From an uncultured Desulfovibrio sp. (GTDB taxonomy: Bacteria; Desulfobacterota; Desulfovibrionia; Desulfovibrionales; Desulfovibrionaceae), in contig URHE01000024.1 in NCBI GenBank assembly GCA_900547595.1, positions 1 through 24,850 on the forward strand: 24,850 bases of DNA, given 5' to 3'. The notes under the pieces are model-generated. The model did no database searches, was not told where the DNA came from, and saw only the letters and a program-made list of their open reading frames with translations. A program made the position numbers and the translations under genes. Positions within the stretch are counted from its first letter, which is position 1. Each line of letters begins with the position of its first letter. Shown one piece after another: positions 1 through 8,025 of this stretch.

Positions 1-17
1 ACGCCCGCGCCGTACTA

Positions 18-43
18 CGGCGGAAAACCACGCGTTTCCGCCG
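18..43. repeat. Short perfect inverted repeat in the leader
   Basis: CGGCGGAAA (18-26) is the exact reverse complement of TTTCCGCCG (35-43), with an 8-base spacer. A second small GC hairpin (CCCGC/GCGGG, 49-53 and 57-61) follows. There is no T-run after either, so neither is a convincing intrinsic terminator. No gene tail can be recognised in bases 1-80. The structures may belong to the end of an upstream unit that lies outside the window. Confidence 0.4.
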
Positions 44-80
44 CTTGTCCCGCTCCGCGGGGGAATGGCGGCGGCGAAAC

Positions 81-117
81 CTGAGGAAAATAGCTGTCTT
101 GCAGATATTTTCCTCAG
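81..117. repeat. 12-bp perfect inverted repeat upstream of the hydro-lyase gene
   Basis: CTGAGGAAAATA (81-92) and TATTTTCCTCAG (106-117) are exact reverse complements separated by 13 bases. The right arm ends 21 bases before the ATG at 139 and just before the Shine-Dalgarno sequence GGGGAG (129-134). The AT-rich inner half and GC-containing outer half suit a dyad operator or an mRNA hairpin in the leader. No T-run follows, so termination is unlikely. Confidence 0.6.
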
Positions 118-138
118 AAAAATGTTTTGGGGAGCTCC

Positions 139-702
139 ATGTCCGGTCCACAGTTCCGGCGCATCCGCGCGCCCTTTGATGATCTCACGGCCCGCAGCCT
201 GCGGGCCGGCGAGCGCGTGTTCGTTTCCGGCGCGCTTCTGGCGGCGCGCGATGCCGCGCATAAACGCCTGGTCGAGCTGCTGGAAGAGGGCGCGCCCCTG
301 CCCGTGGACCTGTCCGGGCAGGTCGTCTATTATGTCGGGCCGTCCCCGGCCAGGCCGGGGCGGGTCATCGGCTCGGCGGGCCCCACCACGGCGGGCCGCA
401 TGGATGCCTATACCCCGCGCCTGCTGGACGCCGGGCTCAAGGGGATGATCGGCAAGGGCTACCGCTCGCCGCAGGTGATCGGCGCCATGGTGGCGCATGG
501 GGCGCCCTATCTTGCCGCCGTCGGCGGCGCGGGCGCGCTCATAGCCCGCAGTATCAAAAAATATACCGTGCTCGCCTGGCCGGAACTGGGGCCGGAGGCG
601 CTGGCCGCCATGGAGGTGGAGGACTTCCCCGCCATCGTGGTCATCGACAGTCTGGGCAACGACCAGTACGCCATGGGGCAGCGGCCCTATCGCAGGCTTT
701 GA
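139..702 (+). CDS. Fe-S hydro-lyase, beta subunit (fumarate hydratase/tartrate dehydratase C-terminal type)
   Basis: The 187-residue product matches the C-terminal (beta) part of class I, oxygen-sensitive [4Fe-4S] fumarases and L-tartrate dehydratases, encoded here as a separate subunit. Visible family features are IGSAGPTTAGRMDAYTP (about residues 77-93), GLKGMIGKGYRS just after it, AAVGGAGAL, and the end region VVIDSLGNDQY. This subunit helps form the substrate site; the cluster-binding alpha subunit should be a separate gene, probably upstream and outside the window. The start at 139 is preferred over an in-frame TTG at 127 because GGGGAG lies 4 bases upstream of the ATG. The gene converges with the MFS gene, leaving only 13 bases between stop codons. 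Fumarase versus tartrate dehydratase cannot be decided from this subunit alone; fumarase is the likelier role in a C4 pathway. Confidence 0.88.
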   Translation: MSGPQFRRIRAPFDDLTARSLRAGERVFVSGALLAARDAAHKRLVELLEEGAPLPVDLSGQVVYYVGPSPARPGRVIGSAGPTTAGRMDAYTPRLLDAGLKGMIGKGYRSPQVIGAMVAHGAPYLAAVGGAGALIARSIKKYTVLAWPELGPEALAAMEVEDFPAIVVIDSLGNDQYAMGQRPYRRL

Positions 703-715
703 GGTGCCCCGACCG

Positions 716-1966
716 CTATGCGGCGAGAGCTTGCCGCCGCCGCGCGACGATCAGCCATGCCGCAAGGCATAGTCCGGAAATGGCGGCGGAAATGCAGCCC
801 ACGGCCATGATGGCGCCGGGCCAGAACGGCAGACTCGCCAGCAGCATGGAAACGGCGCCAAACAACAGGCCGGCGCAGTTGATGAGCGACGCGACGATGC
901 CGTTGTCTCCCTGAATGCTCTCCATCATCAGCACTGTCGCGGGGGCGCGCATGGCGCTGCCGCAAAAACTGATGGGCGCGAACAGCAGGGCAAAGGCCCA
1001 TGGGCCGTTCGCTCCCCAGAGCAGAACGCCAATGCCGGCCAGACATATGACCAGCAGATGCCCCGTCAGGACGCGGTTTCTGTTCCACTGCCGGAAAACG
1101 CCGATATGCAGGAAGGGGCCGAGCAGGGAGCAGAAGGCATTGAGCGCGAAGAACAGGCTGTAGTGCTGGGCGGAGACATGGAATGTCTCCTGGAAGATGA
1201 AGGCGGAAACAGCCAGATAGGACATGAACGGCATGGACATCGCCGAAAAAATGAGCAGGGGAAAGAGAAAGTTTCTGTTGGCAACGGCATGCCCCATGCG
1301 CTTGAACGTTGCCGACAGGGAACGCGCGTTGCGGCGCGGATTGGTCTCCTTCAGGCAGATGGCGCCGAGCAGCGCCAGCGCGCCGCAGACGGCCAGACAG
1401 AGGAAAATGCCGCGCCAGTCGACCACAAGCAGGAGCCAGCCGCCCAGCACAGGGGCGGTAAGGGGGGCGATGATGACCGTGGCCTGCATGACGGCCACGA
1501 CTTTTTCCATGGAGCCGCCGCGCAGCACATCCTTGACAATGGCCAGCGACATGGCGCTGGCCGCGCCGCTGCCCAGGGCCTGAATGCCGCGCCAGAAAAG
1601 AAAAACCTCGATGGAATGCGTCAGGCACAGGGCCATGCTGGAGACGATGTAGAGCGCGGCCCCCGCCAGGAGGACCGGCTTGCGGCCATATCTGTCGCTG
1701 ACGGGGCCCCAGAAGAGCATGGAAACGGCGAAAAGCAGAATGAAGGCGCTGATGGTGGCGCTTGCCAGTTCATTGGTGGTGGCGAATGTCCGGGCAATGG
1801 AAGGCAGCGCCGGCAGGTACATATCCGTTGAAATGGGGGCAAAGGCGCTCAGGAAGGAAAGATAGAGGATAAGGAAGCGGTTTCCCGGAGAAAAAAGGCG
1901 GCGGCTTTTCATCGCGGCAGCTTGCGTCTGAATGTTCGCGGGGGCAACAGTCCGCCGCTTCGGCAT
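716..1966 (-). CDS. MFS multidrug efflux transporter, Bcr/CflA type
   Basis: The 416-residue inner-membrane protein has about 12 hydrophobic segments. The first loop carries the major-facilitator motif GPVSDRYGRKP (about residues 87-97). STDMYLPALP (about 46-55), at the end of helix 1, is characteristic of the Bcr/CflA drug:proton antiporters. The expected role is proton-driven export of drugs or small metabolites; the substrate cannot be read from sequence. The start at 1966 lies 10 bases after the symporter stop, with a weak AGG element across the junction. An internal ATG at 1912 (MKSRR) lacks a ribosome site but would still keep helix 1 intact. Its position directly after the symporter gene suggests co-transcription. 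Confidence 0.87.
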   Translation of the reverse strand: MPKRRTVAPANIQTQAAAMKSRRLFSPGNRFLILYLSFLSAFAPISTDMYLPALPSIARTFATTNELASATISAFILLFAVSMLFWGPVSDRYGRKPVLLAGAALYIVSSMALCLTHSIEVFLFWRGIQALGSGAASAMSLAIVKDVLRGGSMEKVVAVMQATVIIAPLTAPVLGGWLLLVVDWRGIFLCLAVCGALALLGAICLKETNPRRNARSLSATFKRMGHAVANRNFLFPLLIFSAMSMPFMSYLAVSAFIFQETFHVSAQHYSLFFALNAFCSLLGPFLHIGVFRQWNRNRVLTGHLLVICLAGIGVLLWGANGPWAFALLFAPISFCGSAMRAPATVLMMESIQGDNGIVASLINCAGLLFGAVSMLLASLPFWPGAIMAVGCISAAISGLCLAAWLIVARRRQALAA

Positions 1967-1976
1967 TTGGCAACGC

Positions 1977-3419
1977 CTAGAAAAGTTCTTTTCGGAAGGG
2001 ATGGGTGGAATGGCGGTCTCTGGCGATGCCCCAGCCTGCGAACCAGCCGGCGAGGGAAAAGGCGAAGCCCGCGAAGAAGGGGGGGATGATGCGCGCCGTT
2101 TCCCAGAAGAGCGGCAGCACGCCAAGGCTCCTGTGCGCCATGAGATACCAGAACATGCAGGCCGAAAAGCCCGCAACGCAGCTTGTCCAGGCGGCCACGG
2201 GGCAGCGTTTGCCGAAGCGCACCAGGGCCACATAGGGCACCAGCACGGTGGCCCCCACGATACTCCAGCTGGTGGTGCAGAGCAGGGCGATGAGTTGCCC
2301 CTTGATCTGGGCGCAGCCGGCTGAGAGGAGGACGCAAAAGATGATGCCGGCAAGCCACGCGCCACGCGAAGCCTTGCGCCCCGGAAGGTCTTCCGCCAGG
2401 GCTGAGACCGCGATGTGGAAGATGGCCGTGGCCGTGGAAAGCGAGGCCGAGACGATGGCCAGGACAAAGAGCTGGAGCCCGGCATTGGGCAAAAGCATCC
2501 TGACGAGCATGGGCATGACTTCGTCCGGGGAGCTTACGTCCGGCAGGATGAGCCGCGAAAGTGACGCGACAAAATAGGCGCCCCCCACGAGCAGGGTCAG
2601 CACCAGCATGGCGAGCGGCGTGATGCGGTCCACCTGCCGCGACGAAGCCAGGGCGAAATGGCGCTGGATCATCTGCGGTTGCGCCCACACGGCAACGGAC
2701 GTCACAATGACAAGCGAAATGATGAACCAGCCCTGTTCCCCGCCGGAAAGGGCAACGAAGCCGTTGTTGACGGCATCCGTGGGCGGAAGCGCCGCGAGCT
2801 TTTCAATGCCCGCCGCGGGGCCGCCCACCGCCACAAAAACCGCGCCCACGAGCATGCAGATGCCCACAAGCATGACGAAGCCCTGCATGGCTTCTGTATA
2901 GAGCACGCCCCGCAGGCCGCCCACAAAGACCGCGAACCCCACCAGAAGCGCCACCGCCCAGATGAGTATCCATACCGGCACGGGAAGTATCTGCGCCAGG
3001 AGCAGGGCCGCCCCCTTGATGACCGCCGAGGCGTAGACGCCGAGAAAAACGGCGAACAGCGCGGCCAGCGCCTTGCCGAGCAACGGGCTTTCATGGCCTT
3101 TGGCGATGAGCTGGGTGGGCGTGCGCGCGCCGAGGGCACGCTGGCAGACGCGCGTTGGCCATGCCAGAAAGCGGTAGACCATCCACGTCCCGAGCCAGAC
3201 GTTGCCGGCGGCCACCAGAAGCATCTGCAGCCCGTAGGCGTAGGCCAGACCGCCAAAACCCACCAGGGCCACCGCGGAAATATAGGTTGCCACATAGGCG
3301 AACGCCTGGATGCCGAAGCCGACCCGGCCCGCAGTCAGGGCATCATGGCCGCGCCCCTTGCGCGCAAGCCAGATGAAGAGCGCGATATAGGCCGCCCATA
3401 TGAAGATGTTGAACAGCAT
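1977..3419 (-). CDS. Sodium:solute symporter (SSS family)
   Basis: This 480-residue inner-membrane protein has about 12-13 hydrophobic segments and couples solute uptake to sodium. Two SSS hallmarks are visible: VFVGGLRGVLYTEAMQGF (about 165-182), equivalent to the usual GG(L/M)xAVxxTDxxQ, and SLSTATAIFHIAVSALAEDL (326-345), which in this family forms part of the Na2 site. The ATG shares one base with the stop of the preceding 44-residue gene (TGATG), so translation is probably coupled. The sequence resembles pantothenate/proline-type symporters generally, but the substrate is not determinable here. The MFS gene follows after 10 bases. Confidence 0.9.
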   Translation of the reverse strand: MLFNIFIWAAYIALFIWLARKGRGHDALTAGRVGFGIQAFAYVATYISAVALVGFGGLAYAYGLQMLLVAAGNVWLGTWMVYRFLAWPTRVCQRALGARTPTQLIAKGHESPLLGKALAALFAVFLGVYASAVIKGAALLLAQILPVPVWILIWAVALLVGFAVFVGGLRGVLYTEAMQGFVMLVGICMLVGAVFVAVGGPAAGIEKLAALPPTDAVNNGFVALSGGEQGWFIISLVIVTSVAVWAQPQMIQRHFALASSRQVDRITPLAMLVLTLLVGGAYFVASLSRLILPDVSSPDEVMPMLVRMLLPNAGLQLFVLAIVSASLSTATAIFHIAVSALAEDLPGRKASRGAWLAGIIFCVLLSAGCAQIKGQLIALLCTTSWSIVGATVLVPYVALVRFGKRCPVAAWTSCVAGFSACMFWYLMAHRSLGVLPLFWETARIIPPFFAGFAFSLAGWFAGWGIARDRHSTHPFRKELF

Positions 3420-3553
3420 CAGTTACGGCCGCCCCGATGCTTGCGGGCCAGGGCCGCAAGGTTGGCAAGGGCGAGCACCAGCGCTCCCGCAAGGGAGAGG
3501 ATGGCGATCCTGACCGCCATGTCGGTGAGCATGAGCGCCTTGAAAAAATCCAT
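3419..3553 (-). CDS. 44-residue single-helix membrane protein, probable symporter small accessory protein
   Basis: This short reading frame starts at an ATG preceded by a strong ribosome site (CAGGAG, 6 bases upstream). Its TGA overlaps the symporter start as TGATG. The protein begins MDFFKALMLTDMAVRI, has one hydrophobic helix at about residues 13-36, and ends in a basic tail (ARKHRGGRN), predicting a cytoplasmic C-terminus. Strong initiation signal, membrane character and tight coupling to an SSS gene together indicate a real gene. From memory, tiny proteins of this kind are annotated next to SSS symporters in Desulfovibrio; whether they aid folding, stability or transport is unknown to me. 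Larger two-component symporters with small partners (for example YhdT with PanF) are an analogy only. Confidence 0.82.
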   Translation of the reverse strand: MDFFKALMLTDMAVRIAILSLAGALVLALANLAALARKHRGGRN

Positions 3554-3622
3554 GCCGTCTCCTGTGGCCGATATTCCCGGTACCGCCTTCCTGTCGGAAA
3601 GCGCTTCGGGACATTGCCCGTT

Positions 3623-4246
3623 TCAGCGGGGCGCCATTTCCTGTGAGTCCCCGTCACGGGAGGGCGTATTCTGAATGGAACGGGAAACGAAGGCAAGCGT
3701 TTCTTCATAGAGCGTCGGCGGCGCATACGGCGTGAGCACGCGCGTGCGGTTGGCGCCCACCAGCAGCGAAATGACCACCTGGGCCGTGCCGTCGGCATCG
3801 AGCGCCACCAGGCTGCCGTCCTCCACACCGCGGACGAGCTGCCCCGCCAGGAGTTCATGGATCCTGGCAAAGCGCGAATCCATGAGGTCCCGGTCTGTCT
3901 TGGTTTTCATGTCGCTGTAGGGGGAACAGCGCACAAGGACAAGCCAGTTGGAGTCCGGGTCCACGGAAAATTCGAGATAGGCGCGGCAAAAGCGCATGAC
4001 CGCGTCATAGCCCGTGGACGCGCCGCTGACGGCTGTTGTGAGATGGGCGAGGAAGTGCTCCAGCACATCCAGGCCCGAGGCGAGGAAAAGTTTTTCCTTG
4101 TTGCCGTAATGGTGCGTCAAAAGGCCCAGCGCCACGCCGGCCCGGTCGGAAATCTTTTTGAAGGTGGTTTCCGCATAGCCGTATTCGCCAAAGAGTTCCT
4201 TGGCGGCACGGAGGAGGGCGGCTTTCTTGCTTCCGTTCCTGTTCAT
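3623..4246 (-). CDS. TetR/AcrR-family transcriptional regulator
   Basis: The 207-residue protein has a typical TetR N-terminal helix-turn-helix (about residues 8-55). This includes ALLRAAKELFGEYGYAETT, then KKISDRAGVALGLLTHHYGNKEKLF, where the last part matches the TetR pattern xxYxxFxxKExLL. The remaining ~150 residues form the variable ligand-binding and dimerisation part. It lies 18 bases after the Lon-family gene and 69 bases before the small-protein/symporter/exporter genes, so transporter control is a reasonable inference. The 69-base gap has no clear promoter or full TetR operator that I can identify. The ribosome site before the ATG is weak, which fits read-through translation from the upstream gene. 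Confidence 0.88.
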   Translation of the reverse strand: MNRNGSKKAALLRAAKELFGEYGYAETTFKKISDRAGVALGLLTHHYGNKEKLFLASGLDVLEHFLAHLTTAVSGASTGYDAVMRFCRAYLEFSVDPDSNWLVLVRCSPYSDMKTKTDRDLMDSRFARIHELLAGQLVRGVEDGSLVALDADGTAQVVISLLVGANRTRVLTPYAPPTLYEETLAFVSRSIQNTPSRDGDSQEMAPR

Positions 4247-4264
4247 GGAAGGTCTTGCCCCGGC

Positions 4265-6715
4265 TCAGTTGCCGCGCGTCTTCCCGCAGACGTTCCGGCG
4301 GAAGGCGTTCTGGGCGTAACAGCCAAGGCGTTCCAGGCGCCGGTCCACGAGGTCGTAGAGGCTGCCGGGCGTGAAACGGCCGTTGGCGCGCCGCCTGCCC
4401 GCCGCGAGTCCGCTCAGGAGGGTGAGCGCCTCTTCCATGCGCCGCACGGGGTAGATGGCGAAGCGCCCGGCCTCGACGGCTTCGAGCACTTCCGGGGAAA
4501 GCATGAGATGGTCCACATTGTCATGGGGAATGATGACCCCCTGCGAGCCTGTGAGGCCATGACGCGCGCAGACCTTGAAAAACCCCTCGATCTTGCGGGT
4601 GGTGCCCCCCACGGCCATGATCTGCCCGGAATGGCTCACCGCGCCGGTGAAGGCGAGATCAAGGCGCATGGGCACATCGGCCAGGGCGGAGAGCAGGGCG
4701 GCCAGCTCCGCGCCCGAGGCGGAATCGCCCTCGATGCCCGCGTAACTTTGCTCAAAATAGAGAGAGGCCGAGAGCATGAGCGGTTTGGTGCGGGCGAAAA
4801 TATCCGTCAGGTAGCTCTTGAGGATCATCATGGCCTTGGTATGGATGGGGCCGCCAAGGTCAGCCTCGCGCTCCAGGTCGATGATGCCGTCCTGGCCCAC
4901 GCCCACGGTGCAGGAGATGCGGTGCGGCAGGCCGAATTCGTAATTGCCGTGCCAGGTCACGGAGAGCCCGTTCACCTGCCCCACTGCCGTGCCCGAGGTT
5001 TCCACCTTGATGATCTCGCGGTCGTATTCCTCCATGAAGATTTCTTCTTCAAGATTGGCGCGGTAGGTACGGGCGGCGTAGGCGTCTTCAAGCGTGGCGG
5101 CGTTCACGCGCGGCAGGCCGCGCAGTTCCGCCAGGGCGGCGGCTTCGATCATCAGTTCGCGCAGCAGGGGAAAACGGAGCGAAAGCCGCCGCTGATCCTC
5201 GCACAGATGCGAGCCCAGGTCCACAAGCCACGCCAGGGCGTCCCGCTCAAAGGGCGGAAGTTCCGCCTCCGCGGCGATGCGCGCGATATGCCTGAGGTAG
5301 GCGCGCACGTTGGGCGCGGTGCGGTCCGCCACGTCGGTCATGTGCGCCTTGATGCGGAAAAGCTTGGCAAAGCGCTCATCGGCCATGAGCAGGTTCTCGT
5401 ACAGCTCTTCGCCGCCGATGAGCACGACCTTGAGGTCGAGCGCGAGGGGTTCCGGCAGGATGCCCTTGGTGCGCATGGCGGTTTCGGGAACCTCCCCGCC
5501 GTCCTCGATGCGGGCCTGGTTGGCGCGCAGGGCGCGCAGCAATCCCTCCCATGCGCCCGGATGCTGGAGGATGTCCTCCATGTGCAGGACGAGAAAGCCC
5601 CCATTGGCCTTGTGCAGGCTGCCGGCCCGGATAAGGGTGAAATCGGTGACAAGGGCGCCCATTTCGGACTCGCGTTCCACACAGCCGAGGAGGTTGAGCG
5701 CCGTGGGATTGTCCTCCACCACAATGGGCGCCCCGGCAAGATCGCCATTGTCCACAAAAAGATTGACTTCGTAACGGTAGAAACAGTCATCGGCGGGGGG
5801 CTGGCCGTGGGGCTCCGGCTGGCCCGGGGCGGCGTCGCGCGGGAAAAATGCCTCGGTATTGCGCAGGATGTCCTCGCGCAGGCCACTGAAATAGGTTTTC
5901 ATGGCCTCGGTGGGGCAGATCCTGAGCATGCGTTCGCGCGCGGGCGCAAGCTGGGCATCCAGCACCTGATTCATGGCCTGAAGCTCCAGCTCGTGCTCAT
6001 CATCGCGGAAGGATTCCTCGGCCTTGTTCATCTGGCGCAGAAAACCCGCCATCTTTCCGGCAAGGCTGTCGCCGCGCCGCTTGAGGTCAAGGCGCAGGGC
6101 GTTGTCCAGGCGCCCGTATTCTTCCTCGCTCAGGCGCTTGCCCTTGACCAGCGGAAAGAGCGTCAGGGCGCCGTTTTCATCCACGTCAAGATTGAAGCCC
6201 TTGAGGGCGGCCACATCATTCATTTTGTGGATGAGCCCCATGCGGACTTTCTGGAACTGTTCCATGAGCCGCGCGCGCTGGCGCACATAGGCGGAGGTTT
6301 CAAAGCGGCGCGCCAGTTCGCGGCCGATGGCGTCCACCATTTCCTTCAGGCAATCCTTGAACTTTTTTCCTTGCCCCGGCGGCAGGGAAAGCAGGAGCGG
6401 CCTGTCAGGGTCCGCAAAGTTCTGGACATAGACGAGGTCCGGAGGCGTGGCGCTCCGCCGCGCGCGTGGGCGAAGATAGTTGAGCAGCATGTAGCTGCGG
6501 CCGAGGTCTGCCTCGCCGGAAAGATAGACGTTATAGCCGGTGGCCCTGATCTGAAGCGCCAGGTCCAGAGCCTGCATGGCCCGCGGCTGAAAGGAGGTGG
6601 CGCGGCCCATGCCCGGGCGTGATGCGGGAATGGCCGAACTGTCCTCCCAGGGGATGCGGGCGGGATCGAAGGTGGCGTGCAGGCGTGACGCCGGAAGCGG
6701 AGCAATATGTGCCAT
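4265..6715 (-). CDS. Lon-family ATP-dependent protease (AAA_32/LonB-like type)
   Basis: The 816-residue protein belongs to the cytoplasmic Lon-like group with an N-terminal AAA_32-type ATPase part and a C-terminal Lon S16 peptidase domain. The catalytic Ser665 lies in EGDSASGAE and Lys708 in GGTTRKIEGF. Their 43-residue separation equals that of E. coli Lon (Ser679/Lys722). The ATPase P-loop is degenerate: YLSGEADLGRSYML (about residues 61-74) where a GxxGxGKT/GRT pattern is expected. The Walker-B-like segment is GGFLVLHMEDILQHPGAW. The length is normal for this group and no classical Lon N-terminal domain is present. The start lies 8 bases after the hemC stop with no clear Shine-Dalgarno, suggesting coupling to hemC. 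Its substrates are unknown. Confidence 0.9.
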   Translation of the reverse strand: MAHIAPLPASRLHATFDPARIPWEDSSAIPASRPGMGRATSFQPRAMQALDLALQIRATGYNVYLSGEADLGRSYMLLNYLRPRARRSATPPDLVYVQNFADPDRPLLLSLPPGQGKKFKDCLKEMVDAIGRELARRFETSAYVRQRARLMEQFQKVRMGLIHKMNDVAALKGFNLDVDENGALTLFPLVKGKRLSEEEYGRLDNALRLDLKRRGDSLAGKMAGFLRQMNKAEESFRDDEHELELQAMNQVLDAQLAPARERMLRICPTEAMKTYFSGLREDILRNTEAFFPRDAAPGQPEPHGQPPADDCFYRYEVNLFVDNGDLAGAPIVVEDNPTALNLLGCVERESEMGALVTDFTLIRAGSLHKANGGFLVLHMEDILQHPGAWEGLLRALRANQARIEDGGEVPETAMRTKGILPEPLALDLKVVLIGGEELYENLLMADERFAKLFRIKAHMTDVADRTAPNVRAYLRHIARIAAEAELPPFERDALAWLVDLGSHLCEDQRRLSLRFPLLRELMIEAAALAELRGLPRVNAATLEDAYAARTYRANLEEEIFMEEYDREIIKVETSGTAVGQVNGLSVTWHGNYEFGLPHRISCTVGVGQDGIIDLEREADLGGPIHTKAMMILKSYLTDIFARTKPLMLSASLYFEQSYAGIEGDSASGAELAALLSALADVPMRLDLAFTGAVSHSGQIMAVGGTTRKIEGFFKVCARHGLTGSQGVIIPHDNVDHLMLSPEVLEAVEAGRFAIYPVRRMEEALTLLSGLAAGRRRANGRFTPGSLYDLVDRRLERLGCYAQNAFRRNVCGKTRGN

Positions 6716-6723
6716 GTTGAATA

Positions 6724-7656
6724 TTAAAGTTTTGGATAAAGTTTTTCCAGGATGGCCCTGCCGCCGCCGTCCAGAAGCTCGACGGCCAGCGTCTCCCCGA
6801 TCTGTCGGGCGTCGATGGCGTTGCCGCTTCTGCTGCCGCGCAGGATGACACTGCCGTCCACTTCGGCCACAAGACCGTCCAGAACGAGATTTTCCTCATC
6901 CGCAAGGCGCGCGTGCGCGGCGATGGGAACCTGGCAGCCGCCGTTCAGCCCGGCAAGGAAGCCGCGTTCGGCATCCACGCAGACGCGTGTCTCCCGGTCC
7001 TCCAGGCTGGCAAGGAGTACGAGGAGGTCATAATCGTCCTCCCGGCATTCAATGCCGAGCGCGCCCTGGCCCACCGCGGGCATGAAGCGTTGCGGATCAA
7101 GGGGCAGCATGCAGGGCGCGCGCAGGCCCAGACGCTGCAATCCCGCCGTGGCAAGGATGATGGCATCGAATATGCCTTCCTCGAGCTTGCGCAGGCGCGT
7201 ATCCACATTGCCGCGCAGGCTGGAAACGCGCAGGTCCGGCCGCAAGGCCAGCAGCTGGGCCTGGCGGCGCAGGCTGCTCGTGCCCACATGGGCGCCCCGG
7301 GGCAGGGCATCCAGATCGGGGTAGCGGCGGGAGAGCAGGCAGTCCGTGGGGGATTCGCGCGGGGGCACGCAACCGAGGAGGAGGCCCTCCGGCAGCTCCA
7401 TGGGTACGTCCTTGATGCTGTGTACCGCCAGGTCCGCCCGGCCGTCCTTCAGGGCCTCCTCGATTTCCTTGACGAAGAGGCCCTTGCCGCCCACCTTTGC
7501 CAGCGGCACATCGAGGATGACATCGCCGCGAGTCTTGATGACATTGAGCGAAATGGCGAGGCCGGGATCGAGCTCTTCAAGCAGATGCTTGACGTGTGCC
7601 GCCTGCCAGAGTGCCAGTCTGCTGCCGCGCGTGGCGATGACAAGGTGCTTGCGCAT
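6724..7656 (-). CDS. hemC: Hydroxymethylbilane synthase (porphobilinogen deaminase)
   Basis: This 310-residue enzyme condenses four porphobilinogen molecules into hydroxymethylbilane in tetrapyrrole synthesis, which feeds haem and sirohaem formation. Family motifs in order are IATRGSRLALWQ (7-18), LAVHSIKDVP with catalytic Asp83, TSSLRRQAQL (126-135), LRGNVDTRLRKL, MPAVGQGALGIE (192-203), and LNGGCQVPIAAH with Cys241 for the dipyrromethane cofactor. The start at 7656 is chosen because homologues begin a few residues before IATRGS; an upstream in-frame extension of 40 residues is low-complexity and has no family character. The gap to the zinc-ribbon gene (7657-7789) holds a 14-base GC palindrome (7758-7771) and a 13-base dyad, so hemC may also have its own promoter. 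Confidence 0.96.
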   Translation of the reverse strand: MRKHLVIATRGSRLALWQAAHVKHLLEELDPGLAISLNVIKTRGDVILDVPLAKVGGKGLFVKEIEEALKDGRADLAVHSIKDVPMELPEGLLLGCVPPRESPTDCLLSRRYPDLDALPRGAHVGTSSLRRQAQLLALRPDLRVSSLRGNVDTRLRKLEEGIFDAIILATAGLQRLGLRAPCMLPLDPQRFMPAVGQGALGIECREDDYDLLVLLASLEDRETRVCVDAERGFLAGLNGGCQVPIAAHARLADEENLVLDGLVAEVDGSVILRGSRSGNAIDARQIGETLAVELLDGGGRAILEKLYPKL

Positions 7657-7727
7657 GCGTGCCGCCCTGGCGGCCATGCCGCCGACGCCGGAGGTCATAC
7701 CGGCCTGAGTGGTTACGGAAAATGGAA

Positions 7728-7740
7728 CAGGAATATCCTG
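7728..7740. repeat. 13-base dyad upstream of hemC
   Basis: CAGGAATATCCTG is a perfect palindrome around a central T. It lies 72 bases upstream of the hemC start, in the 133-base gap between hemC and the zinc-ribbon gene. A small symmetric element in a promoter-sized gap could be an operator, but a chance dyad of this size is not rare and no matching second copy was seen nearby. Confidence 0.3.
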
Positions 7741-7789
7741 AAAGCGGGATGCTCCCCGGGCCGCGCGGCCCTGCAAACCTCAGGGATGC

Positions 7790-8023
7790 TCAGTGGCCGC
7801 AGCTCGCGCAGTTGCCCCCGGAACATCCGGCGCAGCCGCCCCCGGCGGCGGGAGCGGATGCCTCGCCGGACATGCCGGCGTTTCCCCGGCACCGGGCGCA
7901 ACGCGACATGAGCTTGTGCGTTTCCGTTGCGCCGCAATACGGGCAGGCCGGGAGTTCGTCCCCAAAAACCAGTTCCTCGAAGTCACGGCCGCATTTTTCG
8001 CAGCCATATTCGTAGATGGGCAT
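7790..8023 (-). CDS. FmdB-family zinc ribbon protein
   Basis: The 77-residue protein begins MPIYEYGCEKCG, the classic start of the FmdB/Zn_ribbon_8 family. Cys8/Cys11 and Cys27/Cys30 give the zinc-ribbon knuckles. A further CxxC at 42-45 and a Gly/Cys-rich tail (GGGCAGCSGGNCASCGH) follow; such tails are common in this family. The name comes from a putative regulator of formamidase/amidase genes, but the molecular role of most members is unknown. The start is well supported: AAGGA lies 8 bases upstream, inside the end of gmhA, whose stop is only 2 bases before this ATG. Confidence 0.88.
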   Translation of the reverse strand: MPIYEYGCEKCGRDFEELVFGDELPACPYCGATETHKLMSRCARCRGNAGMSGEASAPAAGGGCAGCSGGNCASCGH

Positions 8024-8025
8024 GC

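Noticed and set aside
1..64. Possible tail of an upstream alpha-subunit gene
   Set aside because: Frame 1 stays open to a TGA at 82-84 but the translation is Pro/Gly-rich and shows no fumarase alpha-subunit character, so no coding claim is made.
1967..2485. N-terminal extension of the MFS gene into the symporter gene
   Set aside because: The extension overlaps the symporter in another frame, is low-complexity, and a start at 1966 gives a normal-length transporter.
3857..6622. Plus-strand open frame of 921 codons antisense to the Lon-family gene
   Set aside because: The minus strand carries the catalytic Ser/Lys and family motifs; the plus-strand frame has shadow-like composition and no supporting ribosome site or domain.
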